Assembly: GCA_026129745.1 (NCBI GenBank)
Contig: JAHCHL010000002.1
Span: 184,002 to 248,001 of the forward strand
Reading direction: 5' to 3'
DNA from: Fimbriimonadales bacterium
Lineage (GTDB): Bacteria; Armatimonadota; Fimbriimonadia; Fimbriimonadales; ATM1
Length of the DNA stretch: 64,000 bases
Shown here: positions 8,344 to 17,178 of the stretch, piece after piece
Position numbering within the stretch: position 1 is the stretch's first letter
Layout of the letters: every line of letters begins with the position of its first letter
The notes under the pieces: model-generated
What the model was told of the DNA's origin: nothing
Database searches by the model: none
What the model saw: the letters and a program-made list of their open reading frames with translations, nothing else
Translations under genes and position numbers: made by a program

Positions 8344-8957
8344 AAGAGTCTTCTAAACTGCAATCCGAGCGTCGGCTGTCCCCCCCGAAACAGAATTCGC
8401 GCACCAATATTCGGAATGGCCTCGATATCGATTCCGGCAGTAATTCGCTTGGTGTCGTACTCGCCAATGAACTCGACATGCCGAAACATCGGCACTTGCA
8501 GCCCAACGAAAAGGCCGCGACGCAACCCCCCGACGCCCCCGCCGATGGTCAATGAAATTCGCTCCGCTTCTGCCCAATCGCTGTAGATGTTCGACACGAA
8601 AGTCGCCGCGACGTAGAGCGATCGGCCGATCTCCGTTTCGTTCGTCGCATCGAAGATGCCGACACTCAATCCGGGCATCAGGTCGGCAAAGGGTTGGATA
8701 ATGGTGTATTGAGCATTGAACGAGACCGACTGCCTTTGCCCCGGCAGCTTTGAAGCGTAGGCTTGGACTTCGACGAACGGAATAACTTGCGCGTCGAGTC
8801 GGATCCAACCGAATTGCAAGTCTTTGCCAAAAGTGAGGACCTCTGCTTTCGCTTCACCGTTCTGAATCGCGTATGCGCTCGGCATCGTAACGACTCGATC
8901 TGCGCAGGCGGCTACGAAACTGAGAGCGAAGAGGCAGATAGCGAGCGAGCGATTCAT
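8340..8957 (-). CDS. Exported protein, possible outer-membrane barrel
   Basis: The 205-residue product begins with a signal peptide (MNRSLAICLFALSFVAACA), whose terminal AAC could be a lipobox, so it may be a lipoprotein or a cleaved secreted protein. The rest is a run of beta strands ending in a terminal Phe (RRLF), suggesting a small outer-membrane barrel. I recognise no family. The ATG at 8957 was preferred over an upstream start because the signal peptide begins there; TAGGCT lies 10 nt upstream. It is divergent from the MFS transporter gene and convergent with the acyltransferase gene. Confidence 0.6.
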   Translation of the reverse strand: MNRSLAICLFALSFVAACADRVVTMPSAYAIQNGEAKAEVLTFGKDLQFGWIRLDAQVIPFVEVQAYASKLPGQRQSVSFNAQYTIIQPFADLMPGLSVGIFDATNETEIGRSLYVAATFVSNIYSDWAEAERISLTIGGGVGGLRRGLFVGLQVPMFRHVEFIGEYDTKRITAGIDIEAIPNIGARILFRGGQPTLGLQFRRLF

Positions 8958-8996
8958 AACGCGCCGAAGCCTACCCGTAAGCCACAATCGGCGCGC

Positions 8997-10196
8997 ATGT
9001 CCAGAAAGAAGCCGAGCCCGATGTTAGCCATTTTCCTTACGGTGCTGATCGACATGCTCAGTTTTGGGATCGTGATTCCCGACATTCAGCTTAGGGCGGC
9101 GTCGCTTGGGGCAAGCGGTTGGCTACTCGGGATGGTGCTCGCAAGCTTTTCATTGGCTCAGTTCATCGTGTCGCCGTTCGCGGGCCGTTTGAGCGATTAC
9201 ATTGGAAGGAAGCCGATCCTAATGGGCGGGGCTTTTCTCAATATGCTTGGCTTCATCGCCTATGCGTTTGCGAGCACTTTGCCGCTCTTGTTTTTGGCAC
9301 GGATCGTCGGCGGCATCGGCTCCTCGAACATGGCTTCAGCGTATGCCTACGTTGCTGACAATACGGCACCAGAAAACAGGGCGAAAAGCATGGGAATCCT
9401 TGGGGCTGCGTTTGGAATCGGATTCGTTTTCGGTCCGGTGCTCGGCGGGCTGCTGTTTCACTTGGGCGGACTGAAGACGCTTGGATTTGCCAGTGCGGGT
9501 ATCGCCTTGATCAATGTGCTGTGGATTTACTTCTTTTTGACAGAGAAGAAGCCGGAGCACAGCGAAGGGTCCGCGAGAACTGCGTTCAACTTCAAAGCAC
9601 TTAGGTCGGCGTTGCTCGTGCCCGGTCTGTTGGCGCTGCTCATCATGTTCTTCGCTTACAATCTGGGTTTCGCCAAATTGGAGTCGACATTTGTTCTGTT
9701 CGGCAACAGGCGATTCGGATTTGAGCAACTCGACGTCGGACTCTTCTTGGGATTCGTCGGAATTCAGATCGCCATTTATCAAGGGCTTCTCGTGGGCCCT
9801 CTCACAAAGCGATTTGGTGAGCGAAACCTCGCACGTATTGGACTACTTTTGGTCGCGCCAGGATTGTCGATCATTCCATTCGTCCCAAACGTCATGTGGC
9901 TTTACGTCGGCAGCTTTTTGCTGTGCTTTGGTGCGGCGATCACCGGGCCGACGACTCAGTCTTTGATTAGCCGTTCAGCGCCTCCAAATATACAAGGGGG
10001 AATCTTCGGGATCACTTCTGCGCTGGGTTCGTGGGCGCGAATACTTGGACCCTTGATTGGGCAAACGGCATTCCACTATTGGATCGCGTTGCCTTATTTG
10101 ATCGGGGGGGGCTTGACGTTGCTGGCAGCGATCATCGCGTGGACGTTCATTTTGCAGCCGGCGGATCCTGATCGGGCCGCTCCACCAAATCCCTAA
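8997..10196 (+). CDS. MFS transporter, TetA-like
   Basis: A 399-residue major facilitator superfamily protein with about 12 membrane segments. The loop 2-3 signature is present as GRLSDYIGRKP, and the N terminus (LTVLIDMLSFGIVIPD) is typical of the tetracycline/multidrug drug:H+ antiporter branch, where an acidic residue sits in the first helix. It probably exports a small hydrophobic compound by proton antiport. The ATG at 8997 matches the first helix; longer frames overlap the divergent gene. Its 3' end overlaps the convergent helicase gene by 50 nt. Substrate is unknown. Confidence 0.85.
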   Translation: MSRKKPSPMLAIFLTVLIDMLSFGIVIPDIQLRAASLGASGWLLGMVLASFSLAQFIVSPFAGRLSDYIGRKPILMGGAFLNMLGFIAYAFASTLPLLFLARIVGGIGSSNMASAYAYVADNTAPENRAKSMGILGAAFGIGFVFGPVLGGLLFHLGGLKTLGFASAGIALINVLWIYFFLTEKKPEHSEGSARTAFNFKALRSALLVPGLLALLIMFFAYNLGFAKLESTFVLFGNRRFGFEQLDVGLFLGFVGIQIAIYQGLLVGPLTKRFGERNLARIGLLLVAPGLSIIPFVPNVMWLYVGSFLLCFGAAITGPTTQSLISRSAPPNIQGGIFGITSALGSWARILGPLIGQTAFHYWIALPYLIGGGLTLLAAIIAWTFILQPADPDRAAPPNP

Positions 10197-12495
10197 CCAA
10201 AACACCTTCTGTGCCTCGCCAGGCCGGCGCGAGCCTGTCACGAATCTTGGGCGCCCAGGCGTCTCCTGAGACCGCATCCGGGACTACGATGACGAGTCGT
10301 GATCTTGCGCGAGTCATCGAAACGTACAGCAAACGCTGATCTTCTGCGGAAGCTGCTTTGCTTTCGTTTTCCTCGATAAATCGGTAAACGAGCGGCTTTG
10401 CTTCTTCAACCGGCATCACAGGAGTCATTAAGTTCGCATCGAACGCAGGAGGAGCGATTCCCTTTTGCCTTCCTGACTTGCCGCATACGATAACCACGTC
10501 CCATTCGAGTCCTTTTGCTTGATGCACGGTGGTTATGTGGACGTTTCCTGCAGAGTCTGATTGGCTTGCGGCATCGCCCCATCTCGACCTCAGTTGCTGT
10601 TGGGATTCGATCCAGTCGGCGAATTCTCTCGCGCCCATTTCACCACGCTCGGCGCAGACGCTGAGCAATCGGCGCGTGTTCGCGATCAGTTGAGGTCCGT
10701 CCGGCATGCGTGCGAGCTTGGCATCGATCATCGTCGCGCCGAACACTCTCGACAGCACTTGCCACGCAGGCATTCGATCAGCCGATTTAGCGAGAGGTTC
10801 GAACCAATTCAAAAACTCTGTTAGGAGATCTCTGTCTTGAATTGCAGCGGCTTCCGGGTTCGTCTTCAGAACTTCCCATGCGCTGCGATCCGATTCAGCC
10901 GCTGCCAGAGCGATCGCTGCGACCGAATCGAGCGTCAATCCGACCAGCGGTGACCGAAGCAGCGCAAGCAACGAGAGCGAATCGAACGGATTGCAAGATG
11001 CTCTCAATGCGGAAGCGAGATCATAGATCTCAGCACGCAAAAAATAGTTCTTTCCGACGTTCGGCGCGATCGAAAATGGAACACCGTGCATTCGCATCGC
11101 GACTGCGAGTCCATCCACTTGCCAATGTTCGCGGATTAGGACTGTGATTCGGCTCGCTTCAACTCCTTCATCGAGCAGCATGCGTATGCCCTGTGCCGTC
11201 GCGTCATCCCAACTGCGATTCGGAACTCGCCAAACCTCGACTGGCGCTCCGCTCGGCGCGGCCGTTTCGAACGGATCGTCGCTTTCGAAGTCGACATCTT
11301 CCGGAGAGCGCATAACGGAGTATTCGTTGTTCCAAAGCGGAGAGAAAACCGAGTCGACCGCTCTAAGGATTCTCGAAGTCGATCGCCAGTTTGTTGACAG
11401 CCTCAAAGTTCGCAGCGATTCGATCTTTTCGATGAAAAGCTCTCGGACCGCTCCGCGAAATCGGTAGATCGATTGTTGCGGGTCGCCGACGAACAGCCTT
11501 CTATCCACAGGAATTGCATCGAGTATTCGATGCTGCATCGGATTGAGATCTTGCGCTTCGTCGCAAATGAATCTTGCATATTTCCCTCGCACCGCATCTG
11601 GCTTCGTTTCAAGCAATCGGCACGCTCTGTATTCGAGTTCATTGAAGTCAAGCTGACGAAGCCGATCGAACTCTGCGATGAGGTCGCGCCATGCGATGAG
11701 ACATAGTTCGCAAAGTCCTGCTGACAGTTTCGCAGCCATTTCCTCCGTTTCCGGATGCGCGTCGGATGTCATCCACTTAGGCGCTGCTCTGCCCGCTTCG
11801 CGGTAAATAACGCGGACCTGCTTTGTGTTCGTTTGCCAATTGTCTGGCGGCGGTTCTCCCAGGTCAGCCGCAATTCTTTCAACAAGGAATTCGTTCCACC
11901 AATCGCTGACTCGATCCGGTCGATCTGAAAATGGGTCGAGGTCTTCTGGACGAAGTCCAGCGACTCTGATTTTTTCGATGGCTCGCTCTACCCAGTTGAG
12001 CAACTCGCTCGAAGGTTGAGTTTGTCGTCCGCGCCGGCTTGCTGCACCGACTCGTCGAATAAGTTCTTGCGCGCTGTCGCCAAGCAGTTCCGAGTTGGCC
12101 ATGGCTCTGCGGACCGATGTGCTAATGATCGCTTTTGCGGCATCGTCATTCATCACTTCGAATTTGGGGTCGATGCCCGCATCGAATGGATACTCACGGA
12201 GCAATCTTTCACAAAAGCTGTGCATCGTCGCAATCGGGCCGACTTGTGCGCGTCGCGCGTCGTCATCGCGCCCGATGTCACGCAGTCGCCTGACGATGCG
12301 TCGCTTCATTTCTGCAGCCGCCTTTCGCGTGTAGGTGATCGCAAGGATCTGTTCAGGACTTACATTTTCATCGAGCACGTGTCGAAGGTATCGCTCGACA
12401 AGCACGCGCGTTTTCCCGGCTCCTGCGCCTGCGACGACAGCGAGCCTTTCGTCCGCCGCTTGGACTGCGTCGCGCTGCTCGCCGGTGAGATTCAC
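10147..12495 (-). CDS. UvrD/AddA-like superfamily 1 DNA helicase
   Basis: This 782-residue protein has the full SF1A helicase set: Walker A (GAGAGKT) near residue 20, motif Ia (ITYTRKAAAEM), DEAQD of motif II, motif III GDPQQSIYRF, motif V VHQAKGLEWD and motif VI VSMTRARSRL. It resembles AddA/RecB helicases but stops soon after motif VI, so the C-terminal nuclease domain of AddA is missing. The start is a GTG at 12495 with a strong GGAGG 7 nt upstream. It overlaps the stop of the AddB-like gene by 4 nt, so the two subunits are translationally coupled. The likely role is unwinding at double-strand breaks. Confidence 0.88.
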   Translation of the reverse strand: MNLTGEQRDAVQAADERLAVVAGAGAGKTRVLVERYLRHVLDENVSPEQILAITYTRKAAAEMKRRIVRRLRDIGRDDDARRAQVGPIATMHSFCERLLREYPFDAGIDPKFEVMNDDAAKAIISTSVRRAMANSELLGDSAQELIRRVGAASRRGRQTQPSSELLNWVERAIEKIRVAGLRPEDLDPFSDRPDRVSDWWNEFLVERIAADLGEPPPDNWQTNTKQVRVIYREAGRAAPKWMTSDAHPETEEMAAKLSAGLCELCLIAWRDLIAEFDRLRQLDFNELEYRACRLLETKPDAVRGKYARFICDEAQDLNPMQHRILDAIPVDRRLFVGDPQQSIYRFRGAVRELFIEKIESLRTLRLSTNWRSTSRILRAVDSVFSPLWNNEYSVMRSPEDVDFESDDPFETAAPSGAPVEVWRVPNRSWDDATAQGIRMLLDEGVEASRITVLIREHWQVDGLAVAMRMHGVPFSIAPNVGKNYFLRAEIYDLASALRASCNPFDSLSLLALLRSPLVGLTLDSVAAIALAAAESDRSAWEVLKTNPEAAAIQDRDLLTEFLNWFEPLAKSADRMPAWQVLSRVFGATMIDAKLARMPDGPQLIANTRRLLSVCAERGEMGAREFADWIESQQQLRSRWGDAASQSDSAGNVHITTVHQAKGLEWDVVIVCGKSGRQKGIAPPAFDANLMTPVMPVEEAKPLVYRFIEENESKAASAEDQRLLYVSMTRARSRLVIVVPDAVSGDAWAPKIRDRLAPAWRGTEGVLVRDLVERPDQDPPAAK

Positions 12496-15320
12496 TCCGT
12501 TTCCTCCTCGACGTCTGCGAGCAGCTTTGAAAAACGCGCGCTTCGGCAAAGCGGAGCGAAACTGCAACGCTCGCAGTGATCTCCCGGTTGCGGCAAAAAG
12601 TCTCCGCTCGTTGCCCGATTGATTTGCTGTTTGACGTATGCAGCCACTCCCCTCAATGCCTCCCTCTCGCCTTCATCCGGTTCAACGACCTTGATTCCTT
12701 TATGCGCCATCGAGCGGAGCGTCGTCATCTTCCCCCCTCTTCCGCAAGAAACTGCTTTACGCACGCCAGTCTCAAGGCTGTCGATGGCGGCCATGCGATC
12801 CCTGTCAACGTTTTCATTGAGCACATAGAGCAGGGCAACATCTTCCAGCAGCTTGTCTTCATTCGCTGAAACGGCGACGTACCCAAGTCTCATCGGCATG
12901 ACGTCCTGTCCGCGCCGATAGAGGACGTCTATCGTCTCGTCGAGATACACATCTTCCGATGGCCCAGGAATCCTTGTCCGAAAACCCGCCTCGTGCAATC
13001 GCACGTGTTGCTGCGCCGGCATCGTTCCCCAAACTTCCCTTGCCGCGAACTCGCGCTCAGCAAAAGCGTCGAGCGCTGTGGAACCCGCTACTCGCAGCAG
13101 AACCAACTCGTCGTCGGTTGCTGAGCCGCGAAGTTCCTCGAGCAGTTCTCGCAGTCCAGCTTGCAGCTTTGTTTTCAGGTCTTCCTTGCTTGCACATTCG
13201 CCGAGATTGGTTCGTCGAACGACGATTGTGAGATGGTCCCACACCGATTTAGTTCGCTGTTGCTTGAGTCCGAACTTTGCGGTGCAGAGATACTGAAACG
13301 GGCATCGTGCGAGAGAACGAAGGTGTCCGGCAAACAGCGGCCTCGGCAGCTTTCGCAGCGAATCCGCTATTGTCGGATCTTCGACGGCGGCGATTCTTGA
13401 GTTTTCGACTGCACGTTCGATTTTTTCTCTTTCAGCTGCCGCAATCGATGGATTGGGGGGCTTGCCGTACCAAGCTTCTGCGGCGAGAAAGTCCACTGTG
13501 AACTTTGCACGATCGGGTTCGGGGAATCGCTGCTCCAACTCGACGTACTCCCAGTTTCCACCGATGTCATCGAGAAACGCGGACTCAACTTGCTCAGATT
13601 CTGCGAACGTTTCAGGAAATGAAAAGCACAGCTCATTCGCTTGACATGCAAGTCGGTGAAACTCCAATCTCTCTTGCTCAGATTTGCTATAGCTGTCAGG
13701 AAGACTGATCTCTCTGCGGTCAGCATCGAGGAGCAACGGGTCTTCCGCTCTGCGCTTTGGAAACCTTCCTTCGATCAGACCGATAGCGAAGACAGCGTGC
13801 ACGTCTCCGATCTCGAATGGCGAACGTACGACACGCACGTCACCATTCGATCTAACCCAGCATTCTGCGGAGCGCCAGGTTGCATCGAGCTGCTTCGCAA
13901 ACTCACTCAGTGACAGCCTGCGCTTGGGGTCGGCGGTGATCTTGCTGATCTCAAAGCTGCGAATCATCGCGTCTTGCGCCGATTCGTCGCGCTCCTTTGT
14001 GGCGGAATCGCGATCCAAACTGACATCGATCCAAGGCATCTTCGAAGTCAACTGTTTAAGCTGGACAGACCAATCCGCAAGCGTCTTGTCCGATTCGAGC
14101 GCCGTTCTGCGCCACTCTGCCAACAACGAAACCCATCTGGGAACCGATTCGATTCCGGATTCAAGCTCATCCCAAGGACTGTCGGAGCGCAACGCTTTGC
14201 GAATCGCCGAGCGAACCTCGATGCGGTCGCGATGCGCGACGCCGGAGTAGCTGCTCATTGCGAGCGATGCAACGGCTTCTATCGATCCTTCTGCACAGGC
14301 GATGATCGCATTGAGAAAGTGCCTCGCGAACGGATTGTCGAGAAGCGGCTCTTGCCTTTCGATCGACAGCTCGATACTCACGCGGTCGGCGGCGGCATGC
14401 AGATATGGCGCGTATTCTTGGGGACTTCTACAATAAACAACGCTGTTCGAGCCATAAACATTGGAGACCGCCTTTTCGCATTCGACGACTGGATCCGGCA
14501 TTCGGATCAGTCTCACGTTCGATTCGCCGAGATTTCGTTCGCCGTAAACGTTCGCGTGTTCCGGAGTGTGCTGCTGAAGGGTTTCGACTTTGGCCTGTGG
14601 AAGATTCGCGAGCAATTCGTTGGATGCAAAGTAGAACTTCTCGTTCGAAGGATGATGTTCAGCCAACACGGTAACCGCAACACCTGCCGTGGCCATCCAT
14701 CTGATCAAATCGATCATCAACGGCGGCCATTCCGTCTCGCCGATCCAAAAGACATGCTTGAGTCCGTTAGGCTTTCTCGGTTGTGAGCTGACGATCCCTT
14801 CGATTCTGTGCGAGAGTGTCGTCAAGCGGAGATCCGCGAGCGCGCCTTCGAACGCTTGAAACAACTCGCCAATTTCAGCGACTTTCGGCCTAAGCTTTGC
14901 AAGTATCTCCGGGGGTTTGCGCCATCTGCGCAGCTCTTGAAGAGTTGAAGCCAACGCTTCGTGAAAGCCTGGCAACTCGCGCGATTCATAGTACGCGCTA
15001 CTTGGAGGGAGTGACGAAGCAGCGATCGAAGCGATCGCGGTTTGCACTTCAAGGGAAGCGACTGGCAGCAAAGGAGTATCTGAAAACTCGCAAAAGATGC
15101 GCGCGAGTTCTCCGAGTCCCTTGATTTCAATCTCGCTGTCTTCATACTTATAGCGGCCTTCGGGGTGATTCTCGATGATCTCACGCGCATGGACGATTGC
15201 AGCGTTGTTCGTCGATGTCAGGATCGCACCTTTTGAGGCGGCAAAACGCTCTGCTATCTGTTTGATTGAATCGTAGCCTGGCAGTCCCCGCACGACGACT
15301 ACCGGAGCAGAGGTTGGCAT
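12492..15320 (-). CDS. AddB-like subunit with Fe-S cysteines and degenerate nuclease site
   Basis: The 942-residue protein pairs with the downstream helicase and resembles AddB/RecC-type subunits: a long inactive-helicase-like body followed by a C-terminal PD-(D/E)XK-like region. One cysteine region (ARCPFQYLC) lies near residue 680 and a CX2CX5C cluster (CERCSFAPLC) near the end; this is the layout that holds a 4Fe-4S cluster in AddB. The expected DYK nuclease motif is not visible. After ETIDVLY the equivalent strand reads RLGYVAVS, lacking Asp and Lys, so nuclease activity may be lost. The ATG at 15320 follows TAGACT by 6 nt and no ribosome binding site is visible, a leaderless-type start. 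Confidence 0.75.
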   Translation of the reverse strand: MPTSAPVVVVRGLPGYDSIKQIAERFAASKGAILTSTNNAAIVHAREIIENHPEGRYKYEDSEIEIKGLGELARIFCEFSDTPLLPVASLEVQTAIASIAASSLPPSSAYYESRELPGFHEALASTLQELRRWRKPPEILAKLRPKVAEIGELFQAFEGALADLRLTTLSHRIEGIVSSQPRKPNGLKHVFWIGETEWPPLMIDLIRWMATAGVAVTVLAEHHPSNEKFYFASNELLANLPQAKVETLQQHTPEHANVYGERNLGESNVRLIRMPDPVVECEKAVSNVYGSNSVVYCRSPQEYAPYLHAAADRVSIELSIERQEPLLDNPFARHFLNAIIACAEGSIEAVASLAMSSYSGVAHRDRIEVRSAIRKALRSDSPWDELESGIESVPRWVSLLAEWRRTALESDKTLADWSVQLKQLTSKMPWIDVSLDRDSATKERDESAQDAMIRSFEISKITADPKRRLSLSEFAKQLDATWRSAECWVRSNGDVRVVRSPFEIGDVHAVFAIGLIEGRFPKRRAEDPLLLDADRREISLPDSYSKSEQERLEFHRLACQANELCFSFPETFAESEQVESAFLDDIGGNWEYVELEQRFPEPDRAKFTVDFLAAEAWYGKPPNPSIAAAEREKIERAVENSRIAAVEDPTIADSLRKLPRPLFAGHLRSLARCPFQYLCTAKFGLKQQRTKSVWDHLTIVVRRTNLGECASKEDLKTKLQAGLRELLEELRGSATDDELVLLRVAGSTALDAFAEREFAAREVWGTMPAQQHVRLHEAGFRTRIPGPSEDVYLDETIDVLYRRGQDVMPMRLGYVAVSANEDKLLEDVALLYVLNENVDRDRMAAIDSLETGVRKAVSCGRGGKMTTLRSMAHKGIKVVEPDEGEREALRGVAAYVKQQINRATSGDFLPQPGDHCERCSFAPLCRSARFSKLLADVEEETE

Positions 15321-15326
15321 GAGATT

Positions 15327-15332
15327 AGTCTA
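15327..15332 (-). promoter_or_regulatory. -10 box TAGACT before the AddB-like gene
   Basis: TAGACT on the minus strand lies 6 nt from the ATG at 15320, without a ribosome binding site; it fits the leaderless pattern and would drive the AddB/AddA-like operon. Confidence 0.5.
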
Positions 15333-16238
15333 CTACCCTTCCGAGTGCTGTTCGCGGCGATGCCGCAGTTCCTCTTGGTGCGGCTCCATGTGGAGCGAAA
15401 TGGACACGTTATCGAGCGCACGCCGAATCTTGTCTTCGATTTGCTCGGTGATATCGTGCGCTTCGATGAGACTCAATTCATCATCCAAGAGTATGTGGGC
15501 GTCGACGTGCCTGTGCGAGCCCATTTTCCTCGTTCTTAGCTGGTGATAGCCGCGCACTCTCACATCTGCTTTCAATATGGATTCGATGGTATCGACCTCG
15601 CTCTGCGGCAGCGCGATATCCATAAGCTGATTGACCGCATTTCGGGCGATGCGAATGGCCGTAAACAAAATCCATAGTGAAAGGATCAGTGCGATGATGG
15701 GGTCCCATATTGGATTGCCCGTTGCCTTGACCAACAGCAAAGCGATGACGACCCCTGCGCTTGTTAGGACATCCGCTTTGATGTGTGCGGCGTCCGCTCG
15801 AAGTGCATCGCTGTCGGTTTCTTCTGCCGTCCGGGAAAGATATCTGCCAACGAACACGTTTGCAATTGCAGCGCAAACGATTACAGCAAGTGCGATGTCG
15901 ACTGCGATCGGTTCAGGCCGCGAAAATCGCATGATCGCTTCGTATCCGACCCAAATGGCAGCTGCGACGAGCAACAACGATTCTGTGAATCCGGCAAACG
16001 GCTCGACTTTTCCGTGTCCAAACGGATGGCCTTCGTCTGCGGGCTTGTCGGCGATCCGGACGCTGATCCAAGCGAAGACGCTTGCGAGAATGTCGCCGAC
16101 GCTGTGCAGCGCTTCTGAGAGAACAGAAACCGACCCAGAAAGCAACGCGGCGATGACTTTGGCGATGGTGATGCAGACGTTCGACACCACCGACACCGTC
16201 GCCGCGCGAATCTTTCTAATGGACAGCTCCGAGCGCAT
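15333..16238 (-). CDS. Cation diffusion facilitator, probable zinc exporter
   Basis: A 301-residue CDF-family transporter with six predicted membrane helices and a cytoplasmic C-terminal dimerisation domain (HVDAHILLDDELSL). The metal site in helices 2 and 5 reads His45/Asp49 (HSVGD) and His152/Asp156 (HIKAD). This HD-HD arrangement is typical of zinc-selective members, whereas DD-DD members handle iron or manganese. It would export zinc, perhaps also cobalt or cadmium, by proton antiport. The ATG at 16238 follows TATTCT by 6 nt and is divergent from the HIT-protein gene, whose own -10 box lies close by. Confidence 0.88.
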   Translation of the reverse strand: MRSELSIRKIRAATVSVVSNVCITIAKVIAALLSGSVSVLSEALHSVGDILASVFAWISVRIADKPADEGHPFGHGKVEPFAGFTESLLLVAAAIWVGYEAIMRFSRPEPIAVDIALAVIVCAAIANVFVGRYLSRTAEETDSDALRADAAHIKADVLTSAGVVIALLLVKATGNPIWDPIIALILSLWILFTAIRIARNAVNQLMDIALPQSEVDTIESILKADVRVRGYHQLRTRKMGSHRHVDAHILLDDELSLIEAHDITEQIEDKIRRALDNVSISLHMEPHQEELRHRREQHSEG

Positions 16239-16244
16239 CGGTTG

Positions 16245-16250
16245 AGAATA
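16245..16250 (-). promoter_or_regulatory. -10 box TATTCT before the CDF transporter gene
   Basis: TATTCT on the minus strand lies 6 nt from the ATG at 16238. It sits back to back with TAATCT on the plus strand at 16268-16273, so the 41-nt gap between the two genes is a compact divergent promoter pair. Confidence 0.5.
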
Positions 16251-16267
16251 CCGGTTGGGGCACCCGG

Positions 16268-16273
16268 TAATCT
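16268..16273 (+). promoter_or_regulatory. -10 box TAATCT before the HIT-family gene
   Basis: TAATCT lies 6 nt before the ATG at 16280 with no ribosome binding site between them, again a leaderless-type start. Confidence 0.5.
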
Positions 16274-16279
16274 GATGCC

Positions 16280-16726
16280 ATGCCTACAGCCATTCATCGG
16301 AGAGTCGAATTGTGCAAGTCAGGCGAGTACCCGCAGTTGGTCGCCCAAGTGCCTTCTGGTTTCGTGATACTCGCCGACAAACAGGTGCTTCGCGGATACT
16401 GTCTTTTGCTTCCTGATCCGATTCCGATCCATCTCAATGCGCTTGAAGGAAGTGCACGCGAACAGTTCCTTGCCGATATGGCGCGACTCGGCGACGCGCT
16501 GCTTGCCGTTACAGGAGCGGTGCGAATCAATTATGAGATGCTTGGAAATCTCGATCCTGCGTTGCATGCTCACGTCATTCCAAGATACGACGAAGAGCCT
16601 GAGCCTTTGCGGACGAAACCGATTTGGTCTTATGATTGGGAAGCTGCGCCCGCATTCTCCGAAAGCGAGCATGGAGAGTTGCGCGAAGCGATTAGGCGTA
16701 AGCTGTCAACTATGGATGCTCGATGA
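16280..16726 (+). CDS. HIT-domain nucleotide hydrolase/transferase family protein
   Basis: The 148-residue protein has the histidine-triad region as LHAHVIPRY near residue 97. The first two histidines of the HxHxHxx motif are kept, while the third position is Ile, as in several Ap4A-hydrolase-like HIT proteins that end the motif in IPR. Such proteins hydrolyse or transfer nucleotide phosphoramidates or dinucleoside polyphosphates. The start follows a leaderless-type -10 box. The 3' end overlaps the convergent membrane-protein gene by 17 nt. The exact substrate is unknown. Confidence 0.75.
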   Translation: MPTAIHRRVELCKSGEYPQLVAQVPSGFVILADKQVLRGYCLLLPDPIPIHLNALEGSAREQFLADMARLGDALLAVTGAVRINYEMLGNLDPALHAHVIPRYDEEPEPLRTKPIWSYDWEAAPAFSESEHGELREAIRRKLSTMDAR

Positions 16727-17102
16727 CGCTTTTTTTTGAGAGCAGGTAATCCCTTATGTTGAGGGAAAGGCTCATCGTCAGCGCAAAAATGAAGACCCAC
16801 ATGGCAACAGCGTTGACGAGTGCGACCGGCGGGTCCCAGCCGGAGATGTTGCGAACGAGCAGAACGATGTAGGAGTCGGCATCTTCTTCGATCCCCATTC
16901 GCGCACGCACTTGCCAGTGCCAATCGGTGCAAAGACAGTATCCGATTCCATAAATCATCCCCATCGCGAGCCAACTGAATAGCGTAAGGAGGAGCGTCAC
17001 CAAGTTCCATTTTCGAGTCACCTTGAGCATCCAACCGAAAACGTTGAACACAATCAACGCGGTGTGGAACACAAAGAAGAAGATGTTTAGGGCCGCGAAC
17101 AC
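16710..17102 (-). CDS. Small integral membrane protein, DUF2784-like
   Basis: The 130-residue protein has three or four hydrophobic helices. The first carries an HTALIVFNVFGW segment, and after the second comes GIGYCLCTDWHWQVR. That Cys/Trp-rich motif recalls DUF2784 membrane proteins, whose function is not known. The start is GTG at 17102. It lies 76 nt downstream of the PP2C phosphatase gene on the same strand and could be the last gene of that operon. Family assignment is from memory of the motif and is moderate. Confidence 0.65.
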   Translation of the reverse strand: MFAALNIFFFVFHTALIVFNVFGWMLKVTRKWNLVTLLLTLFSWLAMGMIYGIGYCLCTDWHWQVRARMGIEEDADSYIVLLVRNISGWDPPVALVNAVAMWVFIFALTMSLSLNIRDYLLSKKSVIEHP

Positions 17103-17178
17103 TTCAATAAGTTTCTACGCCGTTCCTTCGTGCGGCGCTCGAACTGCGATGCGCATCGAATGTCGCAGCCCTGCACGT

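Noticed and set aside
13974..14786. Long plus-strand frame inside the AddB-like gene
   Set aside because: It is Arg/Phe-rich, lacks a ribosome binding site, and matches the shadow expected from the TCGA-rich coding strand.
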